NCBI GenBank assembly: GCA_964450715.1
Contig: CAYVFC010000184.1
Location: forward strand, 1 to 14,005
DNA length: 14,005 bases
Direction: 5' to 3'
From: CAYVFC01 sp964450715
Lineage (GTDB): Bacteria; Myxococcota_A; Polyangia; Polyangiales; JAFGIB01
Below the pieces are notes generated by a model that had not been told where the DNA came from, searched no databases, and saw nothing but the letters and a program-made list of their open reading frames with translations. Of the stretch, positions 7,301 through 13,968 are shown piece by piece. Each line of letters begins with the position of its first letter. Within the stretch, counting starts at the first letter, position 1. A program made the position numbers and the translations under genes.

Positions 7301-10300
7301 TGCTGGTGTTGGTGCTCATGCAGAGGGTAGATATCCCGCCGGGCGTGCTGGCGGAGAAATCGTTGCCCTCCAGGTTCTGCATGGCGGCGTCATTGCTGCC
7401 CTTGCGGTCGTAGACGGTGTACCGGTCGTCGTCGGGCGAGGTCCCGTCGCCCATCCGCCACCAGGAGACTAGGTCATTCGAGGAGGCGCCCCCGCTGTCG
7501 GCGTCGAAAAGCGCGATTGCCGTGTCGAAGCTACTGTTGGCCGTGTCGATGGTGAGCTCGGTTTCCGAGGCGAGAGAGAACTTGAAGACCGCGTCCTTGG
7601 CCGCGCTATCGGCGTTGCAGCCCACGGTATCGGCGTCGTAGTCGGCGGTCATGCCGGCTGCGTTCGTGTTGCCGGTGAAGGAGAGGCGCTGGCCGTCGAG
7701 CACGCCCAGGTCGTAAGCGGTGGCCTCCGTGTCGTTGGTATCGTCGATGGCCACGGGCGTTATGAGCGGGATGGGGCCATCGTGCAGCGAGATCACGGTG
7801 TCGAAGCTCGAGTCCTCGGTATCGATGCTCAACGTGGTGGTCGTGCTTAAGCTGAACTGATAGACCGCCTCCGGCCCGCCCGTGTGCGCTCCGCAGCCGA
7901 TGTCCGTGCCGTAGTAGTCGGCTGCCATGGCCGCGGTGCTCGGGTCAACGTAGTGCACCCAGTAACCATCGACCGTGCCCGCGTCCAGAGCGCTCGCCTC
8001 GGTTTCGTGGCTGTTGTCCGGTACGTTACGATCCTCGGCAGTGGCCGCCTCGTCGAGCGGCGCCGGGTACAGAGCCAGGGCGGTATCGAAGTCCGAGCCA
8101 AAGGAGTCGAGGTGCACCTCGGCCGAGGCGGCCAGCGAGAACTTGAAGACCACGTCGTTGGCGTTGTCCGCGGCGTGGCAGCCCACGAAGGGGCCCGCGT
8201 AGTCCGGGTTCAGGCCGGAAGCGTCGCTGCTGGTTCCGCCCAGCCGGTACTGCTGGTCATCGACCGCGCCAACCTCGTAGGCACTTCCCGGGGCGTGGGT
8301 GTCGTTGCCCGAGATGCCGTCGATGCGCGAGACCGGTGGCGGCGCTATCTCGTGCAGCGACAGCACCGTGTCGAAGCTCGATCCCTCGGTGTCGATGTGC
8401 ACGTTGGTGCTCTCCGGGCCGCCGGTCAGCCGGAACTTGAACACGGCGTCGCCCGACAGGTCCTCCATGCCGCAGGAGGCCACCGAGGTGGTGAAGTCCG
8501 AGGTGATCAGGGCATCGCCGGTATCCCCGGAAAAGGCGAGGTTCTGGTTGTAGAGATCGCTCGAGGCGTCGTAAGCCGTAGCCGCCGTGTTGTTATCATT
8601 CGGATCGAGCGCCGTGATGGCCGACGCTGCCGATGGCAGGCCGTCGTGCAGCGACAGCACGGTGTCGAAGCTCGAACCCTCGGTATCGATCGACACCTGG
8701 GTCTTGCTCGCCAGGGTGAAGCTGTACAGCACGTCTCCGGCCCGGGAATCCGCCCCGCAGCCCACCGTGCTTCCCGCGTAGTCGGCCGCCGCGGTCGAGG
8801 TGTCGCCCTCGAAGGGCAATGACTTGTTGTCCACCTCGCCGGCGTCGTGGCTCTCGTCTTCCACCACCATCAGCGGCTCGGGATTGACGGGCAGGCCCGA
8901 AAACAGGCCGAGCACGGTGTCGTACTGCGAACCGGCCGCGCTGATGGTGACGTTAGCGGTGTCGGAGACGGTGAAGCCGAAGACCGCGTCCGGGGCGTCC
9001 GAATCGGCGTCGCAGCCGACCAGAGCGCCGTCCAGGTCGGCGCTCATCTCCAGGGTGTCCCCACGATAGGTCAGAAAGGTATCGGTCACATCTCCCAGAT
9101 CGTACAGCGTGCTCCAATCTTCGTTGGTGGAATCTATCCAGGTGATCTCCTCGCTGGTACCCGCGGTTATGTCGAGGGTAGCCGGATAGTCATACAGGGG
9201 GTCCTGACCGTTGTGATAGGCCGCGTCGGTGATGATAATGATCACCGGGATGGCCTCCTCGCGGAAGCAGGGGTAGCCCCATGTCTCCTCGCGGCAGCCC
9301 TGGCGATCGGGCACGCCGGTCCGGTCATATCCCATGTAATATCCATTGCCGGTGGCCAGCGCCCAGATGCCCTGGGTTTGGCCCTCGGGCTTGTCCAGGT
9401 TGGCGTCGGCGGTCATCCTGTCCATCGCCGGTTTGATGGCGTCGACGTCCTGGGTGATGTCCTGCAGATTCCTGAAGAGCAGCTCGTCGCTGCTGTCGCC
9501 GTCCGCGCGCGCCTGGCCGTAGGACGACGGGCCGGTGTGGAAGGGTATCTCGCGCGAGAAGCCGGTGCCGAACCAGGTGTCGCGGATCAGGCAGCGGATG
9601 TTGCCGAGCACGCCCTGGTCCTTGAGCTCGTTATTGGGCAGCCCGTCCAGGTCGGTATCCGCGCAGTCCACCTCCGCGTCCAGGAAGGTCCCCACGGTCA
9701 GGTCGGCCTTCAGCTGGTCCCGCGCCCCGTACTCGGTGCCGCTCTGGTCGAGCAGGAAGTAGATGTCCACGGTCTTGAGGAAGAAGTTCAGATCCATCGT
9801 ATCCGAGGCGCTGTCGCCCGGCCCCAGCTCGAAGAAGAAGGCCTCGTGACTGGTCTCGAAGGGCACCCGGCGGTCCTCGGGGAAGGCGTCGAACTCGTCG
9901 GGAATGCCGTCGTTGTCCGCGTCGTCGTCGCACAGGTCGCCGATGCCGTCGCTGTCCGCGTCGGCCTGGTCCGGGTTGGGCACCAGCCTGCAGTTGTCGT
10001 CGCAGCTCAGCGTTTCTCCGCCCGTGCAGAGGTTGTCGTCGTCCGCGCCGCTGCCGTCGCCGTCGTCGGTGATGCCGTCCTCGTCCGTGTCCTCCGGCGG
10101 GGTGCTGGGATTGCCCGGCCCTCCGCCGTCGAGCTCGTTGAGGGTGAGCCCGCCGCCCGGGGCCCAGGTCGTGCCGCCGCTGCAGTTGTCCGGGTTCAGC
10201 CCCCCGTCGACCGGGTCGAGCAGGTCGGTGACCCGCCAGCATTTGATATAACACTCGTTACAATTGGTAACCCCGCCGTCCAAGTCCACCAGCTTACCGG

Positions 10301-10709
10301 CGTGAGCTCCAGGCGGGGCAGGGTAGGAGTGTACGTCCAGGCAACCGGTCCAGTAGCCGTCCCGGCAGAAGCGTGTGCCCTCGTGGCACATGACCCCGCC
10401 GTCATCGGTCTCGGTGGGATCGAGGAAGCAGGACGCGGGCGGGTCGGCGGGCGAACACGGGCAACCCTCGTTCGGATGCGCGCACGCGAAGCACTCGTCG
10501 GCGATATCCGGATCGGCGTCATCGCAGTCAGGGCCCAGGCTGCAGCCCTTGCCAAAACCGTCCCGGTCCTCGTCCACGCATTTGTCGTATGCACCCGCGT
10601 CCGGAGCGTTTGCCGGCGCCGTCCCCTCGGATCCCCGCTCGTAAACGCAGCCGATAAGAGCGGCGTTTATGGCGAAAAGGGAGAAAAATCGGACGATAGA
10701 CGAGCGCAT
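4362..10709 (-). CDS. Giant multidomain surface lipoprotein with integrin beta-I-like VWA domain
   Basis: 2115 residues. The signal peptide ends in a perfect lipobox, LIGC (C21). Domains in order: MopE-like motif CVDEDRDGFGKG...DCDDADPD (44-73) and Cys segment (74-123); thrombospondin-3-like Asp-rich repeats (206-275); first part of a VWA domain (313-513) with D321-Q-S323-G-T325, N437-L-D439-K-P441-E442 and T494-D495-AAYH, which resembles the integrin beta-I domain; six PPC-like repeats (548-1068) with core IDTEGSSFDTVLSLHDG; LamG-like domain (1080-1300, WHHVAFTF, IYVDGV, DIDEVSIW); second PPC-like array (1314-1754, LDPGDYYVIVKG); C-type lectin domain (1437-1554, QPN 1523-1525, WND 1541-1543) inside one repeat of that array; apparent second half of the VWA domain (1757-1850) and a following beta domain to about 1940; C-terminal beta-sandwich with a Cys insert (1951-2115). 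Likely a calcium-dependent adhesin on the cell surface. It heads the locus behind an AT-rich promoter region. No ribosome binding site is obvious before the ATG. Confidence 0.85.
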   Translation of the reverse strand: MRSSIVRFFSLFAINAALIGCVYERGSEGTAPANAPDAGAYDKCVDEDRDGFGKGCSLGPDCDDADPDIADECFACAHPNEGCPCSPADPPASCFLDPTETDDGGVMCHEGTRFCRDGYWTGCLDVHSYPAPPGAHAGKLVDLDGGVTNCNECYIKCWRVTDLLDPVDGGLNPDNCSGGTTWAPGGGLTLNELDGGGPGNPSTPPEDTDEDGITDDGDGSGADDDNLCTGGETLSCDDNCRLVPNPDQADADSDGIGDLCDDDADNDGIPDEFDAFPEDRRVPFETSHEAFFFELGPGDSASDTMDLNFFLKTVDIYFLLDQSGTEYGARDQLKADLTVGTFLDAEVDCADTDLDGLPNNELKDQGVLGNIRCLIRDTWFGTGFSREIPFHTGPSSYGQARADGDSSDELLFRNLQDITQDVDAIKPAMDRMTADANLDKPEGQTQGIWALATGNGYYMGYDRTGVPDRQGCREETWGYPCFREEAIPVIIIITDAAYHNGQDPLYDYPATLDITAGTSEEITWIDSTNEDWSTLYDLGDVTDTFLTYRGDTLEMSADLDGALVGCDADSDAPDAVFGFTVSDTANVTISAAGSQYDTVLGLFSGLPVNPEPLMVVEDESHDAGEVDNKSLPFEGDTSTAAADYAGSTVGCGADSRAGDVLYSFTLASKTQVSIDTEGSSFDTVLSLHDGLPSAASAITALDPNDNNTAATAYDASSDLYNQNLAFSGDTGDALITSDFTTSVASCGMEDLSGDAVFKFRLTGGPESTNVHIDTEGSSFDTVLSLHEIAPPPVSRIDGISGNDTHAPGSAYEVGAVDDQQYRLGGTSSDASGLNPDYAGPFVGCHAADNANDVVFKFSLAASAEVHLDSFGSDFDTALALYPAPLDEAATAEDRNVPDNSHETEASALDAGTVDGYWVHYVDPSTAAMAADYYGTDIGCGAHTGGPEAVYQFSLSTTTTLSIDTEDSSFDTVISLHDGPIPLITPVAIDDTNDTEATAYDLGVLDGQRLSFTGNTNAAGMTADYDADTVGCNADSAAKDAVFKFSLASETELTIDTANSSFDTAIALFDADSGGASSNDLVSWWRMGDGTSPDDDRYTVYDRKGSNDAAMQNLEGNDFSASTPGGISTLCMSTNTSNEYGLVADDPSLDITDDLTVSVWVSAGTGADRVVVDKYDADSDQRSWRVLSRSDGKLSVIVSGNGTDDSKHYYTSLDVFDNVSPTWHHVAFTFASGVLRIYVDGVEDTGVTKASDTSITSIFAGTAPVRIGSDGIERLLGDIDEVSIWSAALSAPDIANLYNSGAPSDIGSWISEGSLSTRLYCDNDDGSDPTSAIYTATLPVGDYFLVVKGASPTAHGAYRVTFVDQQAAVTTNRVACSDDTLMESFSHIERSLDPGTYTVVVKSKGASQNGDYHLRLTDMEASGASFVACARNNVAPPDSDCDYLAYNKHGYWFCRPSRDWADAQARCEAVGMHLATIEDAAENNFILSMIEGDTYIGLSDTDTEGTFTWIDGSALTYTNWDTDQPNDTGGQDCVEMNLTGAWNDETCTIGQFFICEDEWPSNSVIEEVLDPGDYYVIVKGIEEWDEGDYLLTIRDADIPSGLVACSNDTAIDTTSSIDATLKRDNDYYAIVKGYRAADQGEYVLNIRDADAYPDTRLACSDDETGTTSRIEMELAAGTYYTVVKGDGPADSGQYSLTIQDTDSALTHLVCSDDDGPGDTAEIIEKLEPGEYTVALKGRYDDEMGDYQLSVGGGSTAASTFAPATWTETLTALDDRKIRVMSIVACNSPETGGECGAAYDSAAAVASATGALGENSRPLVNNVAPNGNGISSATVEMVQEAAEYMRMDVRVRVLQDPDPNPFVTSIVAVDGSPVNGCEGVIANEHQNCLPGSAPAFDISFKNPEPGVEPNPSDPNGGYTFTLQLIADNKWVMDEIPVYIVPSDEPVAPPLYAAGSYWQDIYAGQCGTNERPDWSDLAWSADLPNGTKIIFELCTADSAEELDSCTYTHIVTVRSSGACTADSDCPQGTCAANGYCLYLQGGACENEDDCAPDATCYNGTCMYASQPIDVAEAMQAVEDLGNKRKHLRINMQLLPDPTATQRPTLYDWFLTYVCGTAV
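5448..6770 (-). repeat. Second PPC-like repeat array in the giant gene
   Basis: Encodes residues 1314-1754. About six copies of a 45-50-residue unit: a VACSDD-type strand, a Ser/Ile stretch, then LxPGxYxVVVKG...GxYxLxIRDAD. Clear copies start near residues 1314, 1371, 1424, 1600, 1654 and 1704. The third is interrupted by the C-type lectin domain (6048-6401) and resumes as NSVIEEVLDPGDYYVIVKG. The pattern fits the bacterial pre-peptidase C-terminal (PPC) beta-sandwich. Confidence 0.75.
7506..9068 (-). repeat. First PPC-like repeat array in the giant gene (six copies)
   Basis: Encodes residues 548-1068. Six units spaced 85-98 residues apart, each with a GDT/GNT start, a DY...VGC segment, (D/E)AVFKFSLA and IDTxxSSFDTxxxLxxG. 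They begin near residues 548, 633, 726, 822, 920 and 1011. Units 2 and 3 are almost identical at DNA level over about 43 bp (near 8648-8690 and 8354-8396, roughly three differences by eye). This suggests recent duplication or gene conversion. Confidence 0.8.
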
Positions 10710-10729
10710 GGTTCCGATATCGGTACCGA

Positions 10730-10763
10730 ATTATAATATTATTGGATGTTTACAAATAGACAA
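10730..10763 (-). promoter_or_regulatory. Candidate promoter of the giant lipoprotein gene
   Basis: A perfect -10 hexamer TATAAT lies on the minus strand (rc of 10730-10735), overlapping TATTAT (rc of 10733-10738). The best -35 is TTGTCT (rc of 10758-10763), 19 nt from TATTAT and 22 nt from TATAAT, so spacing is poor and an activator may be needed. The leader would be only about 15 nt and would include the palindrome CCGATATCGG (10714-10723), a possible operator. Confidence 0.4.
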
Positions 10764-10955
10764 GAATATTCGGCGGTCGTTTCGAACGATAACGCTAATT
10801 ACAGTATTTTCAGATTTGTTCGAGCATATATTATTGCTCCGGTCGAGCCACGATCTCGAGTCGTGCAATAGATATGCCACGCCATGCCGGGCGCTGAACG
10901 TTATGTAATCTAATGATATCGGTTGTTTACACGCGATGGCGCTACGGTTCTATTA

Positions 10956-10983
10956 TTGCAACACTGAAATAATTTCATATATG
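10956..10983 (+). promoter_or_regulatory. Candidate promoter with palindromic operator for the 11047 operon
   Basis: TTGCAA (10956-10961), a 16-nt spacer and TATATG (10978-10983) form a plausible sigma70 promoter. The spacer holds a perfect 6-1-6 palindrome, TGAAAT-A-ATTTCA (10965-10977), where a dimeric regulator would block RNA polymerase. The leader to the ATG at 11047 would be about 57 nt and has no clear Shine-Dalgarno. The palindrome is seen; its role is inferred. Confidence 0.45.
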
Positions 10984-11046
10984 TTTACTCATTTACCAGG
11001 TATCCCTACCGCGGTAAAGCGGGCTACCCTGTCTCGCTGACTCCTG

Positions 11047-12582
11047 ATGAGCGATCTGGTTCAAGTACGGCTCGAGCCCCTGGGAAAGACGCTCGACGTG
11101 CGGCGCGGCGTCGAGCTCAAGGATATTCTATACGAATACGGGGTGGAGTTCGCCTGCGGCGGCAAGGGCAAGTGCAAGAGCTGCAAGGTGCGCTTGCTGG
11201 CGGGAGAGCTCGCGGTCGAGGCGCGCATGTCACGCCTGCTTCCGGCCGAGGAGATCGAGCGTGGCTGGCGGCTCGGCTGCATGTGCCGGGTGAAGGAGCC
11301 TGTGGTGCTGCAGGTGGGGGCGTCACAGGCCGTGATCCTGGCCGACCACCGGTCGCTCGATTTCGTACCGGGCGACGGCTTCGGCATCGCCATCGATCTG
11401 GGCACCACCACCCTGGTGGGGCAGCTGCTGGACCTGGCCACCGGAGCCGTGCTGGCGGTGACCACGGCGCTCAATCCGCAGACCGCGTATGGCAGCGACG
11501 TGATGAGCCGGGTACAGCTCGCGCTCGCCCAAGAGGGCGCGGCCCGTCTTGTATCATCTATTCGCGAGCGGCTGGGCGAGCTGGTGACCGATCTGGTACG
11601 CACGGCCGGCATCGAGCCGGCCCGGCTCACCGGCGTGGTGCTGGTGGGCAACACGGTCATGCACCACCTGTTCGGCGGCATCGACGTGACACCGCTCTCT
11701 CGCTACCCCTTTCAGCCGGACCATTTGCACACTATCGAGCTACAGCCGGCTCGGCTGGATTGGAGCCTGCCCGAGACGGTCCGGGTTCGCTTCCTTCCCT
11801 GTTTGGGCGGGTTCGTGGGCAGCGACGTGCTGGCGGGAATACTGGCCACCGGGCTTCACCGCCGCGAGAGCGCCGGGGTGCTGGTCGATCTGGGCACCAA
11901 CGGCGAGATCGTGATCGGCGACCGCAACGGGCTGCTCTGCGCCTCGACCGCCGCCGGTCCGGCCTTTGAGGGGGGGAAGATCTCCGGCGGCATGCGGGCC
12001 GCCACCGGCGCCATAGACGCCGTGCGGATCCAGGACGGCCACCTCCGTTACCACGTGCTGGGCGACGTCGAGCCGCGCGGCATCTGCGGCAGCGGTCTGG
12101 TCGACGCGGTGGCCGTGGGGCTCGAGCTGGGAGCTATCGAGCCCAGCGGAAGGCTGGCCGGCGGCAAGGGCGCCATGCCGCTCATGCCACCCGTGGAGCT
12201 CACCCAGGCCGATATAAGGGAGCTACAGCTCTCCAAGGGCGCGATCGCGTCCGGGATCGAGATCCTCTCCAGGCGTCTGGGGCTGGAGCCCGCTCGTATG
12301 GAACGGATCTACCTTGCGGGAGCCTTCGGCAACTACGTCGATGTCGAAAGCGCGCGATCCATCGGGTTGTTGCCCTTTCCGGCCACAGCGATCGAGCCCG
12401 CGGGCAACACGGCGCTGGCCGGCGCCAAGCTGGCGTTGCTGGCCGCAGAGCGGCTCGAGCCCATCATCCAGGAGGTCCGTGAAAAGACGAGCCACCTTTC
12501 CCTTGCCGCTGATGCCGACTTCCACCAGATCTTCGTGGAGCAGATGGGATTTCCCACCGGCCCGAACCGGGAGAGGCGATGA
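11047..12582 (+). CDS. RACo-type [2Fe-2S] ASKHA reductive activator
   Basis: 511 residues, full length for the RACo/DUF4445 family. These proteins use ATP to drive reduction of an inactive Co(II) corrinoid protein to Co(I). The N-terminal ferredoxin domain has the plant-type [2Fe-2S] pattern C37-x5-C43-x2-C46...C78 in ACGGKGKCKSCKV and LGCMC; C80 is an extra nearby cysteine. The middle and C-terminal ASKHA region shows phosphate-1 loop AIDLGTTTLVGQLLD (115-129), NPQTAYGSDVMSRV, VVLVGNTVMHHL, phosphate-2-like LVDLGTNGEIVIG, GPAFEGGKISGGMRA, GICGSGLVDA and the C-terminal YLAGAFGNYVD...IGLLP. All typical blocks are present, so it looks functional. It overlaps the next gene by ATGA, so the two are translationally coupled. 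No corrinoid protein or methyltransferase is visible here, so its partner lies elsewhere or it serves another metalloenzyme. It is cytoplasmic. The start is by domain position; no strong ribosome binding site. Confidence 0.9.
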   Translation: MSDLVQVRLEPLGKTLDVRRGVELKDILYEYGVEFACGGKGKCKSCKVRLLAGELAVEARMSRLLPAEEIERGWRLGCMCRVKEPVVLQVGASQAVILADHRSLDFVPGDGFGIAIDLGTTTLVGQLLDLATGAVLAVTTALNPQTAYGSDVMSRVQLALAQEGAARLVSSIRERLGELVTDLVRTAGIEPARLTGVVLVGNTVMHHLFGGIDVTPLSRYPFQPDHLHTIELQPARLDWSLPETVRVRFLPCLGGFVGSDVLAGILATGLHRRESAGVLVDLGTNGEIVIGDRNGLLCASTAAGPAFEGGKISGGMRAATGAIDAVRIQDGHLRYHVLGDVEPRGICGSGLVDAVAVGLELGAIEPSGRLAGGKGAMPLMPPVELTQADIRELQLSKGAIASGIEILSRRLGLEPARMERIYLAGAFGNYVDVESARSIGLLPFPATAIEPAGNTALAGAKLALLAAERLEPIIQEVREKTSHLSLAADADFHQIFVEQMGFPTGPNRERR

Positions 12583-13805
12583 AAGTAGAGCTGCCGCAGC
12601 TGATCTGGTACGGAAACACCACCCTCGAGCTCGAGCTTCCCTCCGAGTGGGAGGTGCAGCTCTGTCCCATGCGGGGCGCCGAGCAGATGGGCTTGACCCT
12701 CGCCGAGATCGAGCAGGCGCTCGACCGGCCTATCGGCTCGCAGAGGCTCGCCGAGCTCGCGCGGGGCAAGAAGAGCGCGGTCATCATCTTCGACGACATG
12801 ACGCGGCCCACCCGGGCCTACCAGATCGCTCCCCTGGTGGTCCGCGCCCTGCTACAGGGCGGCATCCCTCCGGAGGCCATCACCTTCGTCTGCGCGCTGG
12901 GCACGCACGGCGCGCTCACGCAGAACGAGCTCAGCAAGAAGCTGGGCCAACAAATCGTGGAGCGCTTTCGCGTGTTCAACCACAACTGCTACGAGAACTG
13001 CGTGGAGGTGGGCACGACCTCGCGCGGCACGCGGGTGTTGCTGAACCGCGAGGTCGCCGAGGCCGAGCTCAAGCTCGGCATCGGTTGCGTGACGGCGCAC
13101 GCGCAGGCGGGCTTCAGCGGCGGCGGCAAGATCATCCTTCCCGGCGTCTGCCACATCGACACCGTCTCCCACCACCACCTCGAGGTGGAGTCCCTGGACC
13201 GCCAGAGCACCGGGCTCGGCAAGTTCGAGGGCAACGTGCTTCATCTCAACAGCCAGGAAGCCGCGCGCCTGGCCGGCCTCGATTTCAAGATCGACGTGGT
13301 GGTCAACGCGCGCGGGGAGAGCTCGGCGCTGTTCGCCGGAAGCTTCGAGCAAGCGCACGCCGAGGCGGTAAAGCTGGCGCGTGACGCTTACGCCACCCAC
13401 CCGCGACCGCGCGACATGGACCTGGCCATCTGCAACGCCTTTGCCAAGCCCAACGAGCTGGCCATCGCCTACCTGGTGGGGATCCTCGCCCTGAAACAGA
13501 TGACGGGCACGGTCGTGATCATCGCGGACGCGCCCGAGGGCCAGGTCGTCCACTACCTGTTGGGGCGCTTCGGCCGCAACTACGGCGGGCGGCAATATCC
13601 CGTGGCCCAGGTACTGCCCAGCGCGCCGCTCATCATCCAGGCGCCCCACCTCGACCGGACCTTTGCCGACTGGTTTGCCAACGCAGATGACGTGATACTG
13701 ACCCGAGACTGGGACGCTACCTTGAAGGCGCTCGGCCCGCGGCTGAGCGCGAGACCCAGGGTGGCCGTCCTGCCCAGCGCCACCATGCAGTATTATGCTT
13801 CGTAG
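12579..13805 (+). CDS. LarA-family (DUF2088) nickel-pincer racemase/epimerase-like protein
   Basis: 408 residues, near the length of lactate racemase LarA. LarA-type enzymes use a nickel-pincer nucleotide bound covalently to a lysine for hydride transfer on 2-hydroxy acids. Conserved blocks match: FDDMTRPT (D73, R76; LarA D72/R75 position), ALGTHG (H110), TAHAQAGFSGGGKIILPG with H174 and K184 (the lysine that binds the cofactor), and SHHH with H200. Key catalytic residues are therefore kept. LarA itself has R after GTH where this protein has G, so the substrate may differ from lactate; related members act on malate, other 2-hydroxy acids and sugar acids. The ATG overlaps the stop of the RACo-type gene (ATGA) and has GGGAGAGG just upstream, so it is co-expressed. 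The cofactor genes larB, larC and larE are not in the window. Family confidence is high; substrate unknown. Confidence 0.88.
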   Translation: MKVELPQLIWYGNTTLELELPSEWEVQLCPMRGAEQMGLTLAEIEQALDRPIGSQRLAELARGKKSAVIIFDDMTRPTRAYQIAPLVVRALLQGGIPPEAITFVCALGTHGALTQNELSKKLGQQIVERFRVFNHNCYENCVEVGTTSRGTRVLLNREVAEAELKLGIGCVTAHAQAGFSGGGKIILPGVCHIDTVSHHHLEVESLDRQSTGLGKFEGNVLHLNSQEAARLAGLDFKIDVVVNARGESSALFAGSFEQAHAEAVKLARDAYATHPRPRDMDLAICNAFAKPNELAIAYLVGILALKQMTGTVVIIADAPEGQVVHYLLGRFGRNYGGRQYPVAQVLPSAPLIIQAPHLDRTFADWFANADDVILTRDWDATLKALGPRLSARPRVAVLPSATMQYYAS

Positions 13806-13968
13806 GGGCGGGCCTTGCGCGCGCCGGGCCATACCCGCCCGGCTCTGCAGACCGCATTTCCCGGATGGCAACGCGACGCCGGCCGGGCGCGGGCGGTCCG
13901 GGGCCGGCCGGCGGGGGCGTCCCGCGTGCCAACCGCCGCTGGAATCGAGGCCCGCGGTTGGCGCGCGG
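13806..13968 (+). terminator. Three GC-rich hairpins after the 12579-13805 gene
   Basis: Directly after the TAG, GGGCGGG (13806-13812) pairs with CCCGCCC (13834-13840). Next, GCCGGCCGG (13878-13886) pairs with CCGGCCGGC (13904-13912) with a 17-nt loop. Last, CCGCGTGCCAACCGC (13922-13936) pairs with GCGGTTGGCGCGCGG (13954-13968), 15 bp with one G-T, again with a 17-nt loop. None has a T run, so intrinsic termination is uncertain; they may protect the 3' end or be intergenic repeats. No gene was recognised between 13806 and 14005. Confidence 0.4.

Larger units (their letters stand above)
10710..11046. other. AT-rich divergent promoter region (337 bp)
   Basis: No gene seen. Composition is far more AT-rich than the flanking genes. 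Structures present: overlapping palindromes CCGATATCGG (10714-10723) and CGGTACCG just before the giant gene; GAGCA/TGCTC hairpin (10822-10826 with 10835-10839); near-palindrome CACGATCTCGAGTCGTG (about 10849-10865); the TGAAAT-A-ATTTCA palindrome at 10965-10977. Between about 10994 and 11028 there are three TACC and two GGTA motifs, including palindrome TACCGCGGTA (11007-11016). These could form mutually exclusive hairpins in the leader of the 11047 gene. Confidence 0.6.

Noticed and set aside
8847..10736. 629-codon plus-strand open frame opposite the giant gene
   Set aside because: It is a shadow of a GC-rich reading frame; the antisense frame has clear domains, signal peptide and repeats, and this one has none.
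12314..13384. 356-codon plus-strand open frame in another phase
   Set aside because: It overlaps the RACo-type and LarA-type genes, both supported by conserved catalytic blocks; this is an Arg/Pro-rich shadow.
12852..13871. 339-codon minus-strand open frame
   Set aside because: It is antisense to the LarA-family gene and has no motifs.
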